From: Psychrobacter arenosus
Lineage (GTDB): Bacteria > Pseudomonadota > Gammaproteobacteria > Pseudomonadales > Moraxellaceae
Direction of reading: 5' to 3'
Length of the DNA stretch: 64,000 nucleotides
NCBI RefSeq assembly: GCF_904848165.1
Contig: NZ_LR884459.1
Span: 1,302,001 to 1,366,000, forward strand
Shown: positions 7,739 to 19,200 of the stretch, piece by piece
Numbering within the stretch: position 1 is the first letter of the stretch
How the letters are laid out: every line of letters starts with the position of its first letter
Translations under genes and position numbers: made by a program
The notes under the pieces: model-generated
What the model saw: only the letters and a program-made list of their open reading frames with translations
Database searches by the model: none
Told to the model about the DNA's origin: nothing

Positions 7739-7998
7739 TATCTATTAGATGTTATAATCTATCAAAGTACCTCATACCCCTTTTTACTATTTATCCAGTA
7801 GTCAAAGCTATTTCATCTTGACCTCGTTTAATTCAACGCTAACCCGCTATTGCTAAAAATATTGCCAAGTCGCAAGGTATAAGCGACGGTATTACCTGGT
7901 ATAAATTTTGAAATATAGCTATTACAATACTACGGCGGGCAGACTGTCTTTACTGTACCCTGCTACCTCCTATCCTTTTTTAACCAAGTGAAGCACTT
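7739..7998. other. Non-coding end of the insert and SMR leader
   Basis: AT-rich DNA with stops in all frames on the minus strand. It includes the region directly before the SMR start, where its promoter must lie. No clear promoter or attachment site could be singled out. Confidence 0.3.
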
Positions 7999-8346
7999 AT
8001 GATGTCTCCGACGACAATTGCCTATGGCTACCTAGGCCTTGCTATAATTTGTGAAGTGCTTGGCACCACCTTTATGGCAAAATCTGCCGAATTTACCCGC
8101 CTGGCTCCGACTGCGGCGATGGCTGCCTTATATGGTATCTCACTGTTTTTTTTAGCCAAGTCACTCAGGGTCATTCCACTGGGCGTGGCTTATGCGATTT
8201 GGGGTGGTTTGGGGATTGTATTGACGTGTATCGTAGGGCTGTTTATCTTTAAGCAGTCGCTCGGCTTACCGGCGATATTAGGAATTACGCTGATTGTCAC
8301 TGGGGTGGTGATATTAAATATATTTTCTAACACCGTACCGCATTAG
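7999..8346 (+). CDS. Small multidrug resistance (SMR) family transporter
   Basis: This 115-residue, four-helix inner-membrane protein belongs to the EmrE/QacE/SugE group. The essential membrane glutamate is in AIICEVLGTTFMAKS (E19), with the LGVAYAIWGGLG motif (W68) in helix 3. The last helix ends in VVILNIFS. Members exchange protons for cationic drugs or guanidinium as antiparallel dimers. The canonical CEVLGT and AYAIWGGLG sequences fit the drug-efflux branch. ATG codons at 7999 and 8002 are both possible, after a GTGAAG-type site. A 76-bp piece of this gene is repeated at 5603-5678, marking the two ends of the accessory insert. Confidence 0.9.
   Translation: MMSPTTIAYGYLGLAIICEVLGTTFMAKSAEFTRLAPTAAMAALYGISLFFLAKSLRVIPLGVAYAIWGGLGIVLTCIVGLFIFKQSLGLPAILGITLIVTGVVILNIFSNTVPH
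8024..8099 (+). repeat. Right copy of the 76-bp direct repeat, within the SMR gene
   Basis: Matches 5603-5678 with one mismatch. This copy keeps the gene intact. The pair resembles the boundaries left by integration or by a recombination-driven duplication. Confidence 0.9.
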
Positions 8347-8384
8347 CCTATAGATGCTTGCGCGATTGGTTTAAACCTTACTCA

Positions 8385-8756
8385 TTAAGAAGACTTAAGG
8401 CTCGCTTGTACCGTTTGCTTGAGTACTTCAGCATTGGGTAATTTATGAAAATTGATAACCATTGCCTCACCGAGTTGCCGATTGCCCGCCTTAAGCTTCT
8501 TATCCATCGTCAGCATTAGGCGCTGATTATTGCCATCCTGCACTAAGATGCGGTTGTGTTTTAGCGTGGTCTTGACCTGTGGTAAATTCCGGGTTAGCAA
8601 CTGATTTAATTTAACTATCTCTGCGGTTGGCTGCGCGGCAGGGGGCACAGAGGTCTTTTTTGATGGTCTATTATCACGGCGGCTTAACGCTACGGCAAAT
8701 AAAACCCCTACGACGACCAGTACAATAATAAGCCACCATCCTCCACTTAATGTCAT
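8385..8756 (-). CDS. Membrane-anchored hypothetical protein
   Basis: This encodes 123 residues. A single N-terminal membrane helix (about 6-25, WWLIIVLVVVGVLFAVAL) is followed by a basic stretch, a Pro/Ala-rich spacer and a soluble domain of about 75 residues with the segment HNRILVQDGNNQRLMLTMD. I do not recognise the family. The topology suggests a small domain held at the inner membrane. It converges with the SMR gene (39 bases apart), and the ATG at 8756 is preceded by GAGGATATAACG. It is likely a genuine gene given its length, topology and normal composition. Confidence 0.6.
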   Translation of the reverse strand: MTLSGGWWLIIVLVVVGVLFAVALSRRDNRPSKKTSVPPAAQPTAEIVKLNQLLTRNLPQVKTTLKHNRILVQDGNNQRLMLTMDKKLKAGNRQLGEAMVINFHKLPNAEVLKQTVQASLKSS

Positions 8757-9047
8757 CGTTATATCCTCTGTTTTTCTGTTATGGTGAATGAGTTAAACCA
8801 CCAGTATATCGCCTATCCTCTAGGATTTCATCACTCGCTCAGTACGCCTAGAGTCTTACCCTCTGCTCCTCTAGAGTGCGGCTATTTTATACGAATTATA
8901 GTGAAGCTAGAGCTAAGGGCATGGTAGATTAATACTCAACGACCTGTAGTCTTTGTTACCGTATAAGTAGCTGGCAGTAAAGCACAATTAAACTTCAATA
9001 AATTAAAAACAACTTTCTTAAACAGACTATAAATAAAGGATATAGCG

Positions 9048-9815
9048 ATGACTTCAAATGCTCATATTGACTTAAGTAAAGCGGTTTATGTGCTCAATAA
9101 TGCCCAGCATATTTGTATCCTTACGGGGGCAGGCATCTCGGCAGAAAGCGGCATTCCGACTTTTCGCGATAAACAAACCGGTCTGTGGGAAAATTTTCGG
9201 GCAGAAGACTTGGCGAATTGCGACTCTTTTGTGCGTGATCCTGAACTGGTCTGGTCGTGGTATCAGTGGCGTCGCTCTGAGGTGAAAGACAAGCGTCCCA
9301 ACCCCGCCCACGAGGCTCTAGCTACTTGGCAGGCTAAAGCTGGGCAGCTGGGTCAGACTATCAGCCTAATTACCCAAAATGTCGATGATTTACATGAGCA
9401 AGCCGGCAGTCAAGCCACGCATTTACATGGTGAGTTATGGCAAAATCATTGTAGTGAGTGTGGACAGACGTATGAAGAAGCGATAGATCCCGCTGTGACG
9501 GCACTAGTGCCCTGCAAGTCCTGTGGCGGCAAGGTGCGCCCGAGTATCGTATGGTTTGGAGAAATGCTGCCGCAAGAGCCTTGGCAAATAGCGCAGCAGG
9601 CGGCTGAAAACTGCGAAGTATTTATCAGTATTGGCACGTCGAGTATGGTCTATCCGGCGGCTGGGTTAGCACAATCGGCTAAGCAGAATGGTGCCACCGT
9701 CATTGAGATTAACCCACACCCCACGGACAATGGCCTAGTGGATATACAACTGCCTTATCCAGCGGGTGAGATATTGCCGGAGCTAGTTGCGCAACTTAGC
9801 CAAGCTAAAAATTAA
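9048..9815 (+). CDS. cobB: NAD-dependent protein deacylase (sirtuin CobB)
   Basis: This 255-residue cytoplasmic sirtuin removes acetyl or succinyl groups from lysines using NAD and releases nicotinamide and O-acyl-ADP-ribose. The NAD-binding GAGIS-AESGIPTFRD segment is at 28-41, QNVDDLH at 110-116 and the catalytic His127 in HLHGEL. Four zinc-binding cysteines (C135, C138, C156, C159) form the small domain. Tyr72 and Arg75 (YQWR) match the Y-x-x-R pair of class III enzymes that accept succinyl or malonyl lysine. The ATG follows AAAGGATATAGCG, a good ribosome site. It is monocistronic and ends at a hairpin shared with the converging gene. Confidence 0.95.
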   Translation: MTSNAHIDLSKAVYVLNNAQHICILTGAGISAESGIPTFRDKQTGLWENFRAEDLANCDSFVRDPELVWSWYQWRRSEVKDKRPNPAHEALATWQAKAGQLGQTISLITQNVDDLHEQAGSQATHLHGELWQNHCSECGQTYEEAIDPAVTALVPCKSCGGKVRPSIVWFGEMLPQEPWQIAQQAAENCEVFISIGTSSMVYPAAGLAQSAKQNGATVIEINPHPTDNGLVDIQLPYPAGEILPELVAQLSQAKN

Positions 9816-9818
9816 AAT

Positions 9819-9860
9819 AGCCGCTGTTAACTGTCCATGATTGGATAATTAACAGCGGCT
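9819..9860. terminator. Hairpin between converging cobB and TPM gene
   Basis: A perfect 12-bp stem AGCCGCTGTTAA/TTAACAGCGGCT (9819-9830, 9849-9860) with an 18-base loop lies 3 bases past the cobB stop and before the stop of the opposing gene. The T tract is weak on both sides, so its efficiency is uncertain. Confidence 0.6.
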
Positions 9861-9877
9861 TAGTAACTAAAAATCAG

Positions 9878-10408
9878 CTATTTAATAAACATCACGGTAT
9901 CTGACAACTCGTTGCCAGCAGGGTCATGCTCTAGATAGTAATACTGTCTTAATAGCTGCCCAATCTCGTCTAATAGTTCGGCGAGGCTGGCTTCTATTTG
10001 TTTACCCTTGATACCGGCAATGGCTTTATCGCACATCGCCTGCCAGACGGTCGGGCTGACATGTACGCTAATACCGCGGTCAGCAATGATTTCTAAATCG
10101 TGCTCGCAGACATTCACATAGACCAAGACGCCGGTATTTTCTTCGGTATCCCAAACGCGGCATAGGCTAAACAACTCGACAGCCCGCTCATAACAACTTT
10201 GATGATAAGCATTGCTAATAGGCAAATGGTTTTCAATGACCAAAAACACCTCACCGCGATGGCCTATTTCAGCCTCAGTGACCTTAGCGGTAAGGCGTTG
10301 TCTCGCGTCAGGAGTGATCCATTTACTATGTAAAAAAGGGACAAACATCACTTGTCGCCACCAACGTGCAAAGCTTGGTTGGGTCGGCTGTGACTGTAAT
10401 TGTTCCAT
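9878..10408 (-). CDS. TPM-domain protein without membrane anchor
   Basis: This 176-residue protein has the TPM (TLP18.3/Psb32/MOLO-1) fold pattern: a segment around 50-75 (EIGHRGEVFLVIENHLPIS), the central NTGVLVYVNVCEHDLEIIADRG at about 92-113, and a helical end. No signal peptide is visible, so it may be cytoplasmic or membrane-associated. It is third in the order lemA, large TPM gene, this gene, all on the minus strand. LemA and TPM (YgcG-like) proteins commonly occur together, but their biochemical role is not settled. The ATG at 10408 has AGGAA seven bases upstream. Confidence 0.78.
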   Translation of the reverse strand: MEQLQSQPTQPSFARWWRQVMFVPFLHSKWITPDARQRLTAKVTEAEIGHRGEVFLVIENHLPISNAYHQSCYERAVELFSLCRVWDTEENTGVLVYVNVCEHDLEIIADRGISVHVSPTVWQAMCDKAIAGIKGKQIEASLAELLDEIGQLLRQYYYLEHDPAGNELSDTVMFIK

Positions 10409-10538
10409 TAAAAATTCCTCAAAATAATACGAGCTGTTTTTTATTAACTGCTACACGGTTTAGCGATGGGGCTTGGACAGTGAGTTATCGAACTAACGCT
10501 ACTGTCCTAGCCATGGGGTGAAGGATGGTGAGGCCGAA

Positions 10539-11702
<1,164 letters not shown>

Positions 11703-11806
11703 GTTGATCTCTACCACCTAATATTTTGCTTATATTGACGCGCATAATAAAATGTGCACGAAAAAAGTCTGTCTATTTATTGGTTTACTTATCTATTCGA
11801 ATAAAA

Positions 11807-11881
11807 AAACGGTAAGAGCTTGCCCTGTTCTAAGATTAATCTGTCTATTTTTAAATCTCATCAAGGTTGCCTTACCGTTTT
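11807..11881 (-). terminator. Long-loop hairpin after lemA
   Basis: AAAACGGTAAG (11807-11816) pairs with CTTACCGTTTT (11871-11881), with weaker pairing inside the loop and T runs on both outer sides. It sits about 95 bases past the lemA stop and before the TPM gene, so it may separate them transcriptionally. An RNA of its own cannot be excluded. Confidence 0.4.
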
Positions 11882-11973
11882 TCTTATACGCTATCTTCTC
11901 ATACGTTATTTTGGCCACTAACATTTGTCAGCAACCGCTAATAACCACTATCGCCAATAAAACCGACTAGCGC

Positions 11974-12618
11974 TTACTCCCCAAAGTTTACTTCAGGTGC
12001 TTTTGAAATTTCATCTTCATTAGCGACTGTAAAGTTTGGCTTGGCATCCATCCCAAAGACTTTCGCTGTGATATTGGTTGGGAATTGACGGACGGTAGTG
12101 TTATAGCTCTGCACTTCGTCAATATAACGTTTACGCGCAACGGTGATACGGTTTTCAGTACCTTCTAACTGAGCTTGTAAGTCTTGGAATAACTTATCTG
12201 ATTTCAACTCAGGGTAACGCTCAGAGACCGCCATCAAGCGTGATAAAGCGCTGCCCATCTGCGCTTGAGCGGCTTGATAACGTTCCATAGCTTGGGGATC
12301 GTTTAACACCTCTGGCGTCACTTGGATACTGCCCGCTTGTGAGCGTGCTTGCGCTACTTGAGTGAACACCTCTTGCTCTTGGTCCGCATATTGCTTGACC
12401 ACTTTGACCAAGTTGGGCACTAAATCATCACGGCGCTGATATTGGTTGACCACTTCCGACCAAGCCGCAGTGACTTGCTCATCTTGAGCTTGTAGACCGT
12501 TATAGCCACAACCGGTCATACCGACTGAAGACACGGCCAAAACCGCGCTTAACATAATAGGCTTTAATACACTAAAGCTTTTTTTACGCTTGGTGACGTC
12601 TGTGTGTTGCATGTTCAT
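11974..12618 (-). CDS. lemA: LemA family lipoprotein
   Basis: This 214-residue protein has a lipobox-like signal ending VGMTGC (lipidated Cys37). It is followed by the family hallmark YNGLQAQDEQVTAAWSEVVN and QYQRRDDLVPNLVKVVKQ, then a helical bundle with RSQAGS, SRLMAVSERYPELKSD and the final VRQFPTNITAKVFGM. LemA proteins are four-helix envelope proteins of unclear function that accompany TPM-domain genes, as here. An upstream in-frame ATG at 12657 would add 13 residues; I prefer 12618, which has GGAG about nine bases ahead and gives a normal signal peptide. Confidence 0.92.
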   Translation of the reverse strand: MNMQHTDVTKRKKSFSVLKPIMLSAVLAVSSVGMTGCGYNGLQAQDEQVTAAWSEVVNQYQRRDDLVPNLVKVVKQYADQEQEVFTQVAQARSQAGSIQVTPEVLNDPQAMERYQAAQAQMGSALSRLMAVSERYPELKSDKLFQDLQAQLEGTENRITVARKRYIDEVQSYNTTVRQFPTNITAKVFGMDAKPNFTVANEDEISKAPEVNFGE

Positions 12619-12657
12619 CCTATTTCTCTCCATAAAAAGACCAATACTGCTGCTCAT

Positions 12658-13474
12658 AATAGGGATTTCTCCCTGCCGATACTATTAAGTAGTCGGCAAA
12701 ATAAGCAGGAAAACAGTAGGCCAAGGTCTTAGCAAGTTATAATTACCCTAATAATGATACCACTTTAGCCATATTACAAATTGTAGTTACCAAAAATAAC
12801 GCTTTGCCGGTTAAAACGAGCCTCCTCTAAAAAAAATATTTACCATATTAGACACTTAGCGATATCCCTTACAGCTGTATAGATTTTAGCTTAGTTGCCT
12901 TATTGACAAGGTTTTGCGTCACAGTGGGGCTTGCTAAAAAGCATAATGGCTCCGCTTATTTTAATAAACTGTCCATTTGCTAAAAATATTCTGGTATTTG
13001 TTTTACTTTTGTGGCAAATTGCAGTTACTTAGGCGTACTTCCCAGTTACATTGGGTTAGTTTATTAACACAAACTAGTACACAAACCCATATGTCACTTA
13101 GGTATGCCAGTTGAATTACGGGTAATGTCGTCTGTTTTATCCGCTGGTCCACTCTACTTCCTGTGTTTGCTGCAGACAGGTTAATTAGACTAGCCGATAG
13201 ATACAGTTCAATAAATTTTTTATCTTAACAGCCTCTATGCAAAAGTTATAAACCAAAGCCAGTCTGAGTCATCCTATTTTGTTACTTATGAGAGTTTAAC
13301 CGTACTTTTTCTAACAGTATTTCGTTAAATGATATTGAGTTGAACAATCAGTGAATCCTACAGAGCTGGCTACTATAATTTGCTTAACGTAGTTTGCTTC
13401 ATAGGATGTGACAACTGCGCTGACTCGGTTTTCGAGTATTGAGGTTATAAAAGGATAATTTTAGGAATAATAAT
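12658..13474. other. 817-base gap between lemA and the symporter gene
   Basis: AT-rich DNA with no credible ORF and no tRNA. It must carry the divergent promoters of lemA and the symporter. I looked for a glycine riboswitch because of the downstream transporter and could not make one out. Confidence 0.35.
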
Positions 13475-15004
13475 ATGGAAGCTTTAGTCAACGTTTTTAA
13501 CGGGATTATCTGGAGCCCAGCACTGATCTATCTATGCTTGGGCGCAGGACTATTTTATTCTATCTTGACGCGCTTTGTGCAAGTGCGTCTGTTCGGTGAG
13601 ATGATTAGCCTATTGTTTAAAGGCAAATCAAGTGATCAAGGTATCTCTTCATTCCAGGCTTTGGCAGTATCACTAGCCGGCCGTGTTGGTATGGGTAACA
13701 TCGCTGGGGTTGCGGCAGCCATCGGTTTTGGTGGTCCAGGTGCGGTATTCTGGATGTGGGTCGTGGCCTTCTTTGGCGCTTCTACTGCGTATGCAGAATC
13801 TACTCTAGCGCAGATCTATAAAGAAAGAGACCTAGTCACAGGCGAGTATCGTGGTGGTCCAGCTTATTACTTCGAAAAAGCTTTAGGGCAAAAATGGTAC
13901 GGTATCTTATTTGCCATCTCCTCTATCATCGCTTGTGGTATCTTCTTACCCGGCGTACAGGCTAACGGTGTTGTCAATGCTACCGCGCAAGTATTGGGCG
14001 AAGGCTCAGTCGTCAACTTCCTAGGTATGGAAGTCGGTATGATCCGTTTAGCTGCGCTAGCGGGTATCTTGTTAATACTAGCGATCATCATCTTTGGTGG
14101 TATCAAGCGTATTGCTACCTTTACTGAATACGTCGTACCGTTCATGGCTATCGGTTATATCTTACTAGCCCTTATCATCATGTTTAGTAACTTCTCACAA
14201 GTGCCTGAAGTATTTGGTTTGATCATTGGTGATGCTTTCACAGCACAAGCTGGTTTTGGTGCTGCGATTGGTTGGGGTGTAAAACGTGGTGTTTACTCTA
14301 ACGAAGCGGGTCAGGGTACAGGTCCTCATGCGGCCGCTGCTGCGGAAGTTGACCATCCTGCACAGCAAGGTTTGGTACAAGCATTCTCAGTTTATGTAGA
14401 TACTTTACTGGTTTGTTCTGCTACAGCATTTATGATTTTATCTACAGGTATGTATAACATTCAGGGCACTAAGCCTGATGGCGAATTCATCCTACAAAAC
14501 GTAGATAAAGCCACTGAAATCAACTCTCCAGCCTTTACCCAAATGGCGATGGAATCCGTTTACGGTACTTTCGGTAATACCTTTATTGCCATCGCCGTAT
14601 TCTTCTTTGCCTTTACTACTATTCTTGCTTACTACTATATCGCTGAAGTTAACGTCACTTACTTGACGCGCTTTATCGGTCGTGGTGCGCAGAAATCTGG
14701 CCTATTTATCGCTAAAGTACTGATCATGTTGATGGTAGCTTACGGCGGTCTGAATAGCGCAGGCTACATCTGGGGCATCGGTGATATCGGTGTTGGCTTG
14801 ATGGCTTGGTTGAACATCGTAGGTATTTTGGTTATCTTCTTTATCGGTAAGCCTGCTATTGCTGCGCTTAAAGATTACGAAGCCCAGCGTAAAGCCGGTG
14901 TTGCTCGCTATACTTTTGATCCTGCAAAATTCGGTATCAAAAACGCCCCTTACTGGGAAGAGCGTGTGCGTAGAGCGGAAGAAGATAAGCATAACATCCG
15001 TTAA
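13475..15004 (+). CDS. Alanine/glycine:cation symporter (AGCS family)
   Basis: This 509-residue inner-membrane protein has about eleven helices. The family signature lies in AGRVGMGNIAGVAAAIGFGGPGA (about residues 68-90). The second conserved block, GWGVKRGVYSNEAGQGT-GPHAAAAAEV, lies around 267-293. Members co-transport alanine or glycine with sodium or protons. The length fits AlsT-like members. Codon use is strongly biased to highly expressed codons, suggesting good expression. It is monocistronic with a strong terminator 30 bases after the stop. The choice between alanine and glycine cannot be made from sequence. Confidence 0.92.
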   Translation: MEALVNVFNGIIWSPALIYLCLGAGLFYSILTRFVQVRLFGEMISLLFKGKSSDQGISSFQALAVSLAGRVGMGNIAGVAAAIGFGGPGAVFWMWVVAFFGASTAYAESTLAQIYKERDLVTGEYRGGPAYYFEKALGQKWYGILFAISSIIACGIFLPGVQANGVVNATAQVLGEGSVVNFLGMEVGMIRLAALAGILLILAIIIFGGIKRIATFTEYVVPFMAIGYILLALIIMFSNFSQVPEVFGLIIGDAFTAQAGFGAAIGWGVKRGVYSNEAGQGTGPHAAAAAEVDHPAQQGLVQAFSVYVDTLLVCSATAFMILSTGMYNIQGTKPDGEFILQNVDKATEINSPAFTQMAMESVYGTFGNTFIAIAVFFFAFTTILAYYYIAEVNVTYLTRFIGRGAQKSGLFIAKVLIMLMVAYGGLNSAGYIWGIGDIGVGLMAWLNIVGILVIFFIGKPAIAALKDYEAQRKAGVARYTFDPAKFGIKNAPYWEERVRRAEEDKHNIR

Positions 15005-15032
15005 TACTCAGCTGTTATAACCGTTTGAAGCA

Positions 15033-15069
15033 AAAAAAACCCGATACTCAGTTGAGTGTCGGGTTTTTT
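15033..15069. terminator. Strong bidirectional terminator after the symporter
   Basis: A 12-bp stem ACCCGATACTCA/TGAGTGTCGGGT (one G-U pair) is flanked by A and T tracts. It can serve the symporter and the converging fasciclin gene. Confidence 0.9.
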
Positions 15070-15184
15070 TATTGCGCTATCTTACGTTACAACTAACTTA
15101 AACTTATAATGCTAATAGAGTTAAGAGAAATCATAGCTTCTGAAATATTAGCTGCTATGATTATAGCTGCTATGATCACAGTTT

Positions 15185-15724
15185 CTATGGCAGCAATACT
15201 TTATCGATAACGTGTACCACACCATTGCTAGCAGCAAGATCCGTTTTTAACAATTTAGCCGTACGGCCTTTGCCATCCATAATCATCATTTGCGGCGTTA
15301 CTGTGAAAGTGTCTTTACTAACGGCCGTCACTACTCCTGGCTTCACGTCTTTAGCATACATCGCCATTGGGCTGTTAACCACATGGTAAGACAATACTTT
15401 CTGTAGCATTGGTTTATTCGCTAATAACTGTGCTTTGGTCATACCGGTTTCTTTTAATAAGTTGGCAAAAGCCGCGTTATTAGGCGCAAATACCGTATAG
15501 TGAGCGTTTGGATCAGACAATACATCCGCTAGACCTGCTGCAACTACGGCTTCTACTAAAATTGAGAAGTCTGGGTTGCTTTGTGCCAACTGTACGACGT
15601 TCATTTTAGCCATAGGCTGCGTATGAGCAGGCATAGTTTTAGTCGGCATCATATTATTACAGGCGGTCAGACCACCCATGGCTACTGCGGCTGTACATAA
15701 CATAGCTATCTTTAAAGTCTTCAT
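15185..15724 (-). CDS. Fasciclin (FAS1) domain lipoprotein
   Basis: This encodes 179 residues. The signal ends in LTAC (Cys22), predicting a lipoprotein. One FAS1 domain follows (about 43-178), with its H1 motif HYTVFAPNNAAFANLL near 100-115 and H2-like NGVVHVIDKVLLP at the end. FAS1 domains mediate adhesion or protein contacts at the cell surface, and the bacterial roles are mostly unproven. It is a single gene and converges with the symporter gene. The start at 15724 has AAGGATAA seven bases before it. Confidence 0.9.
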   Translation of the reverse strand: MKTLKIAMLCTAAVAMGGLTACNNMMPTKTMPAHTQPMAKMNVVQLAQSNPDFSILVEAVVAAGLADVLSDPNAHYTVFAPNNAAFANLLKETGMTKAQLLANKPMLQKVLSYHVVNSPMAMYAKDVKPGVVTAVSKDTFTVTPQMMIMDGKGRTAKLLKTDLAASNGVVHVIDKVLLP

Positions 15725-16203
15725 AATTTATCCTTAATGTCCTAAAGTGAGTCATCAGACTATCGCTGTCCCTGATGAAATAAAAACCGATACATTAGTA
15801 ACTTAATCTTAATAACCGTCTTCGATTATTAACTGAATTTAATCGAGTAACCGATTTTTCGCAACTTTATTTATATAAATTTATGTTGACTCTATGTAAC
15901 GTATGTGAGTAGCTTTTATATAGGCTTAATAAGGTCATTATTCTTACTTATCAGCCCTTAAAGCAAGTTGTAAAGTCATAAAATATTAGCCTCATTTATT
16001 GGGCTCTAAACCATAAGGGTTTACTGACAAATGCGTACTCTAAAGTCGCTAAATTCCACTGATTTCATCCAATTATAAGCAAACAGAAAATATTCTTAGC
16101 AGCTTGCTATGCTAAACTAAGTCGTTACAATTTTTAGCCTGCTATTAGGGATTGTCTCCTTCCTTTTTGGCCTTTTGCCCTTTTGACTGTATAAGACCTC
16201 GTT
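15725..16203. other. Gap upstream of metH
   Basis: 479 bases between divergent genes. I searched by eye for a cobalamin or SAM riboswitch ahead of metH and did not recognise the conserved boxes. No ORF is supported. Confidence 0.35.
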
Positions 16204-19200
16204 ATGACCACATGCAATCACTCGCCCGCCGCCATCACTGAAACTCCAGCCCAGCCTATCGAGCATAATGCTGAAGCTTTTGTCTTGACCCCACCTGCAG
16301 TACTGCCGTTTAAAGAGCAGCAACTGACTGCCCGTCAACGCATTACCACGCAATTAGACCAGCGCATCTTGATGCTCGATGGGGCTATGGGAACGCAAAT
16401 TCAGAGCTATAAGCTGCAAGAGGCAGACTATCGCGGGGAGCGCTTTGCCGAGATCACGCAAGATGTGCAAGGGAATAATGATCTGCTGGTATTGACCAAG
16501 CCTGAGCTCATTAAAGCTATCCACACCGACCATTTAAATGCCGGTGCCGATATTATCGAAACCAATAGCTTTAACGGTACGCGCATCTCTATGGCCGATT
16601 ACAGCATGGAGCATCTGGTCCCTGAAATTAACCGTGAGGCTGCCCGCTTAGCTCGTGAAGCTGCGGATGCTATGACGGCTAAAAACCCAGAAAAACCGCG
16701 TTTCGTCGCGGGGGTATTGGGACCCACGTCACGTACCTGCTCACTGTCTCCTGATGTCAATGACCCTGCTTTCCGTAACGTCACCTTTGATGGTCTAGTG
16801 GACAATTATACGGAAGCGACCCTAGCGTTGATTGAAGGCGGCGTCGACCTTATTCTGATCGAAACTATCTTTGATACCTTGAATGCGAAAGCTGCTATCT
16901 TTGCAGTGACTGGCGTATTTGAGATGATTGGCTACGAGCTGCCCATTATGATTTCGGGCACCATCACCGATGCTTCAGGGCGTACGCTATCTGGGCAGAC
17001 GGCGGAAGCTTTTTACAACTCAGTGCGCCATGCCAAACCGCTGACGGTAGGCTTTAACTGTGCGCTAGGGGCCGATGCGCTTAAGCCGCATATTCAAACC
17101 TTATCTGATATCGCTAATACTTATGTCTCTGCGCATCCAAACGCGGGCTTGCCTAATGAGTTTGGCGAATACGATGAGACCGCTGAGGAAACCGCGGCAC
17201 TACTGCATGGTTTTGCCAAATCCGGTATCGTGAATATCGTTGGCGGCTGTTGTGGGACTACCCCTGCCCATATCCAAGCTATCAGCAAAGAGATGGCAAA
17301 ATTCCCGCCCCGGCAAATTCCTGAAATTGCCCCGGCTTGTCGCCTATCCGGTCTAGAACCCTTTAATATCAACAAGGATAGCTTATTCGTCAACGTCGGT
17401 GAGCGCACCAACGTGACGGGCTCGAAAAAATTCTTACGCTTGATTAAAACCGGCGAGTTTACGGAAGCGCTAGACGTCGCCCGCGACCAAGTAGAAGGCG
17501 GTGCCCAAGTCGTCGATATCAACATGGATGAGGGCATGCTCGACTCCAAAGCGGCGATGATTCACTTCTTAAACTTAGTTGCTAGTGAGCCGGACATCAG
17601 TCGTGTCCCGCTCATGATTGACTCCTCAAAATGGGACATTATCGAAGAGGGTCTGAAGCGCACGCAGGGCAAAGCTATTGTTAACTCTATCTCGCTAAAA
17701 GAAGGCCACGATGAGTTTGTCGAAAAGGCCAAGCTATGCATGCGTTATGGCGCGGCAGTCATCGTGATGGCGTTCGATGAAGATGGCCAAGCGGATACTT
17801 TTGAGCGCAAGATTCAAATCTGTAAGCGCAGCTACGATGTGTTGGTCGATGACGTGGGCTTCCCTAGTGAAGATATCATTTTTGACCCCAACATCTTTGC
17901 TGTAGCCACCGGTATTCCTGAGCACAATAACTACGGCGCAGACTTTATTAACGCCACCGAATGGATTGCCAATAACTTACCTAACGCTATGGTCTCCGGC
18001 GGGGTCTCGAACGTCTCCTTCAGTTTCCGTGGCAACCCTATTCGCGAAGCTATCAACGCCGTCTTCCTCTACCACTCCATCAAGGTCGGCCTCACTATGG
18101 GCATCGTCAACCCAGCGATGCTTGAAGTCTATGATGAGATTCCAAAAGAAGCCCGTGAAGCTATCGAAGATGTGATGTTTAACCGCAACCAAGGTGAAAC
18201 GGGTCAAGATGCGACCGAGCGCCTAATGACTATTGCGGAAAGCTATCAAGCCGGAGGCAAGAAAAACGACGGCACGGTCGACCTCTCTTGGCGCGAGCAA
18301 TCGGTAGAAAAGCGTATTGAGCATGCGCTGGTCAAAGGCATCACTACTTATATTGATGAGGATACCGAAGAGGCACGCCTCAAATACCCCAAACCTTTGG
18401 ACGTCATCGAAGGTCCTTTGATGGATGGTATGAACGTGGTCGGCGATTTATTTGGTGCCGGGAAAATGTTTTTACCACAAGTGGTGAAATCTGCCCGCGT
18501 CATGAAGCAATCGGTCGCTTGGCTCAACCCGTACATCGAAGCCGAAAAAGTCGAAGGCGAGGCCAAAGGTAAAATCCTTATGGCTACGGTCAAAGGGGAC
18601 GTCCATGATATCGGTAAAAACATCGTTGGGGTTGTCTTAGGCTGTAATGGTTATGACATCGTTGACCTTGGCGTGATGGTACCGTGCGATAAAATCCTCG
18701 ATACCGCTATCGCAGAGAATGTCGATATCGTCGGGCTTTCTGGTCTTATTACCCCCAGTCTTGATGAAATGGTCTACGTCGCCAAACAGATGCAAGAGCG
18801 TGGCATGACCCTACCGCTGATGATTGGTGGCGCTACTACTTCTAAAGCGCATACGGCCGTGAAAATCGAACCGCAATATCAAAACGATGCTGTCCTCTAT
18901 GTGAGCGATGCTTCACGAGCTGTGGGCGTGGTGACCAAACTACTCTCAGCGGAACACCGCGTGGGTCTAATTGAAGAAGCGCGGGAGGAATACGCCAAAG
19001 TACGTGAGCGCTTAGCTAATCGTAAGCCGAAAGCGCCCAAACTTAGCTATGCCGAGTCTATCGAGCAAGGCTTCCAGTTTGATTGGGAGAATTACACGCC
19101 GCCCGTACCGAATACTTTAGGGCAGGTTATCTTGGATAATTATCCTATTGATAAGCTTCTTCCTTATATTGACTGGACGCCGTTCTTTATCTCATGGGGT

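Noticed and set aside
5421..8099. Classical tRNA-integrated island with duplicated tRNA end
   Set aside because: No second copy of the tRNA 3' end was found; the visible direct repeat is in the SMR gene instead, and no integrase is present.
11752..11970. 72-codon plus-strand frame between the TPM gene and lemA
   Set aside because: It spans the hairpin region, has no convincing ribosome site and no recognisable product.
15725..16203. Cobalamin or SAM riboswitch upstream of metH
   Set aside because: I could not find the conserved boxes by eye; a covariance-model search would be needed to decide.
17121..17549. 142-codon antisense frame within metH
   Set aside because: A complete methionine synthase is encoded on the other strand; the frame has no family features.
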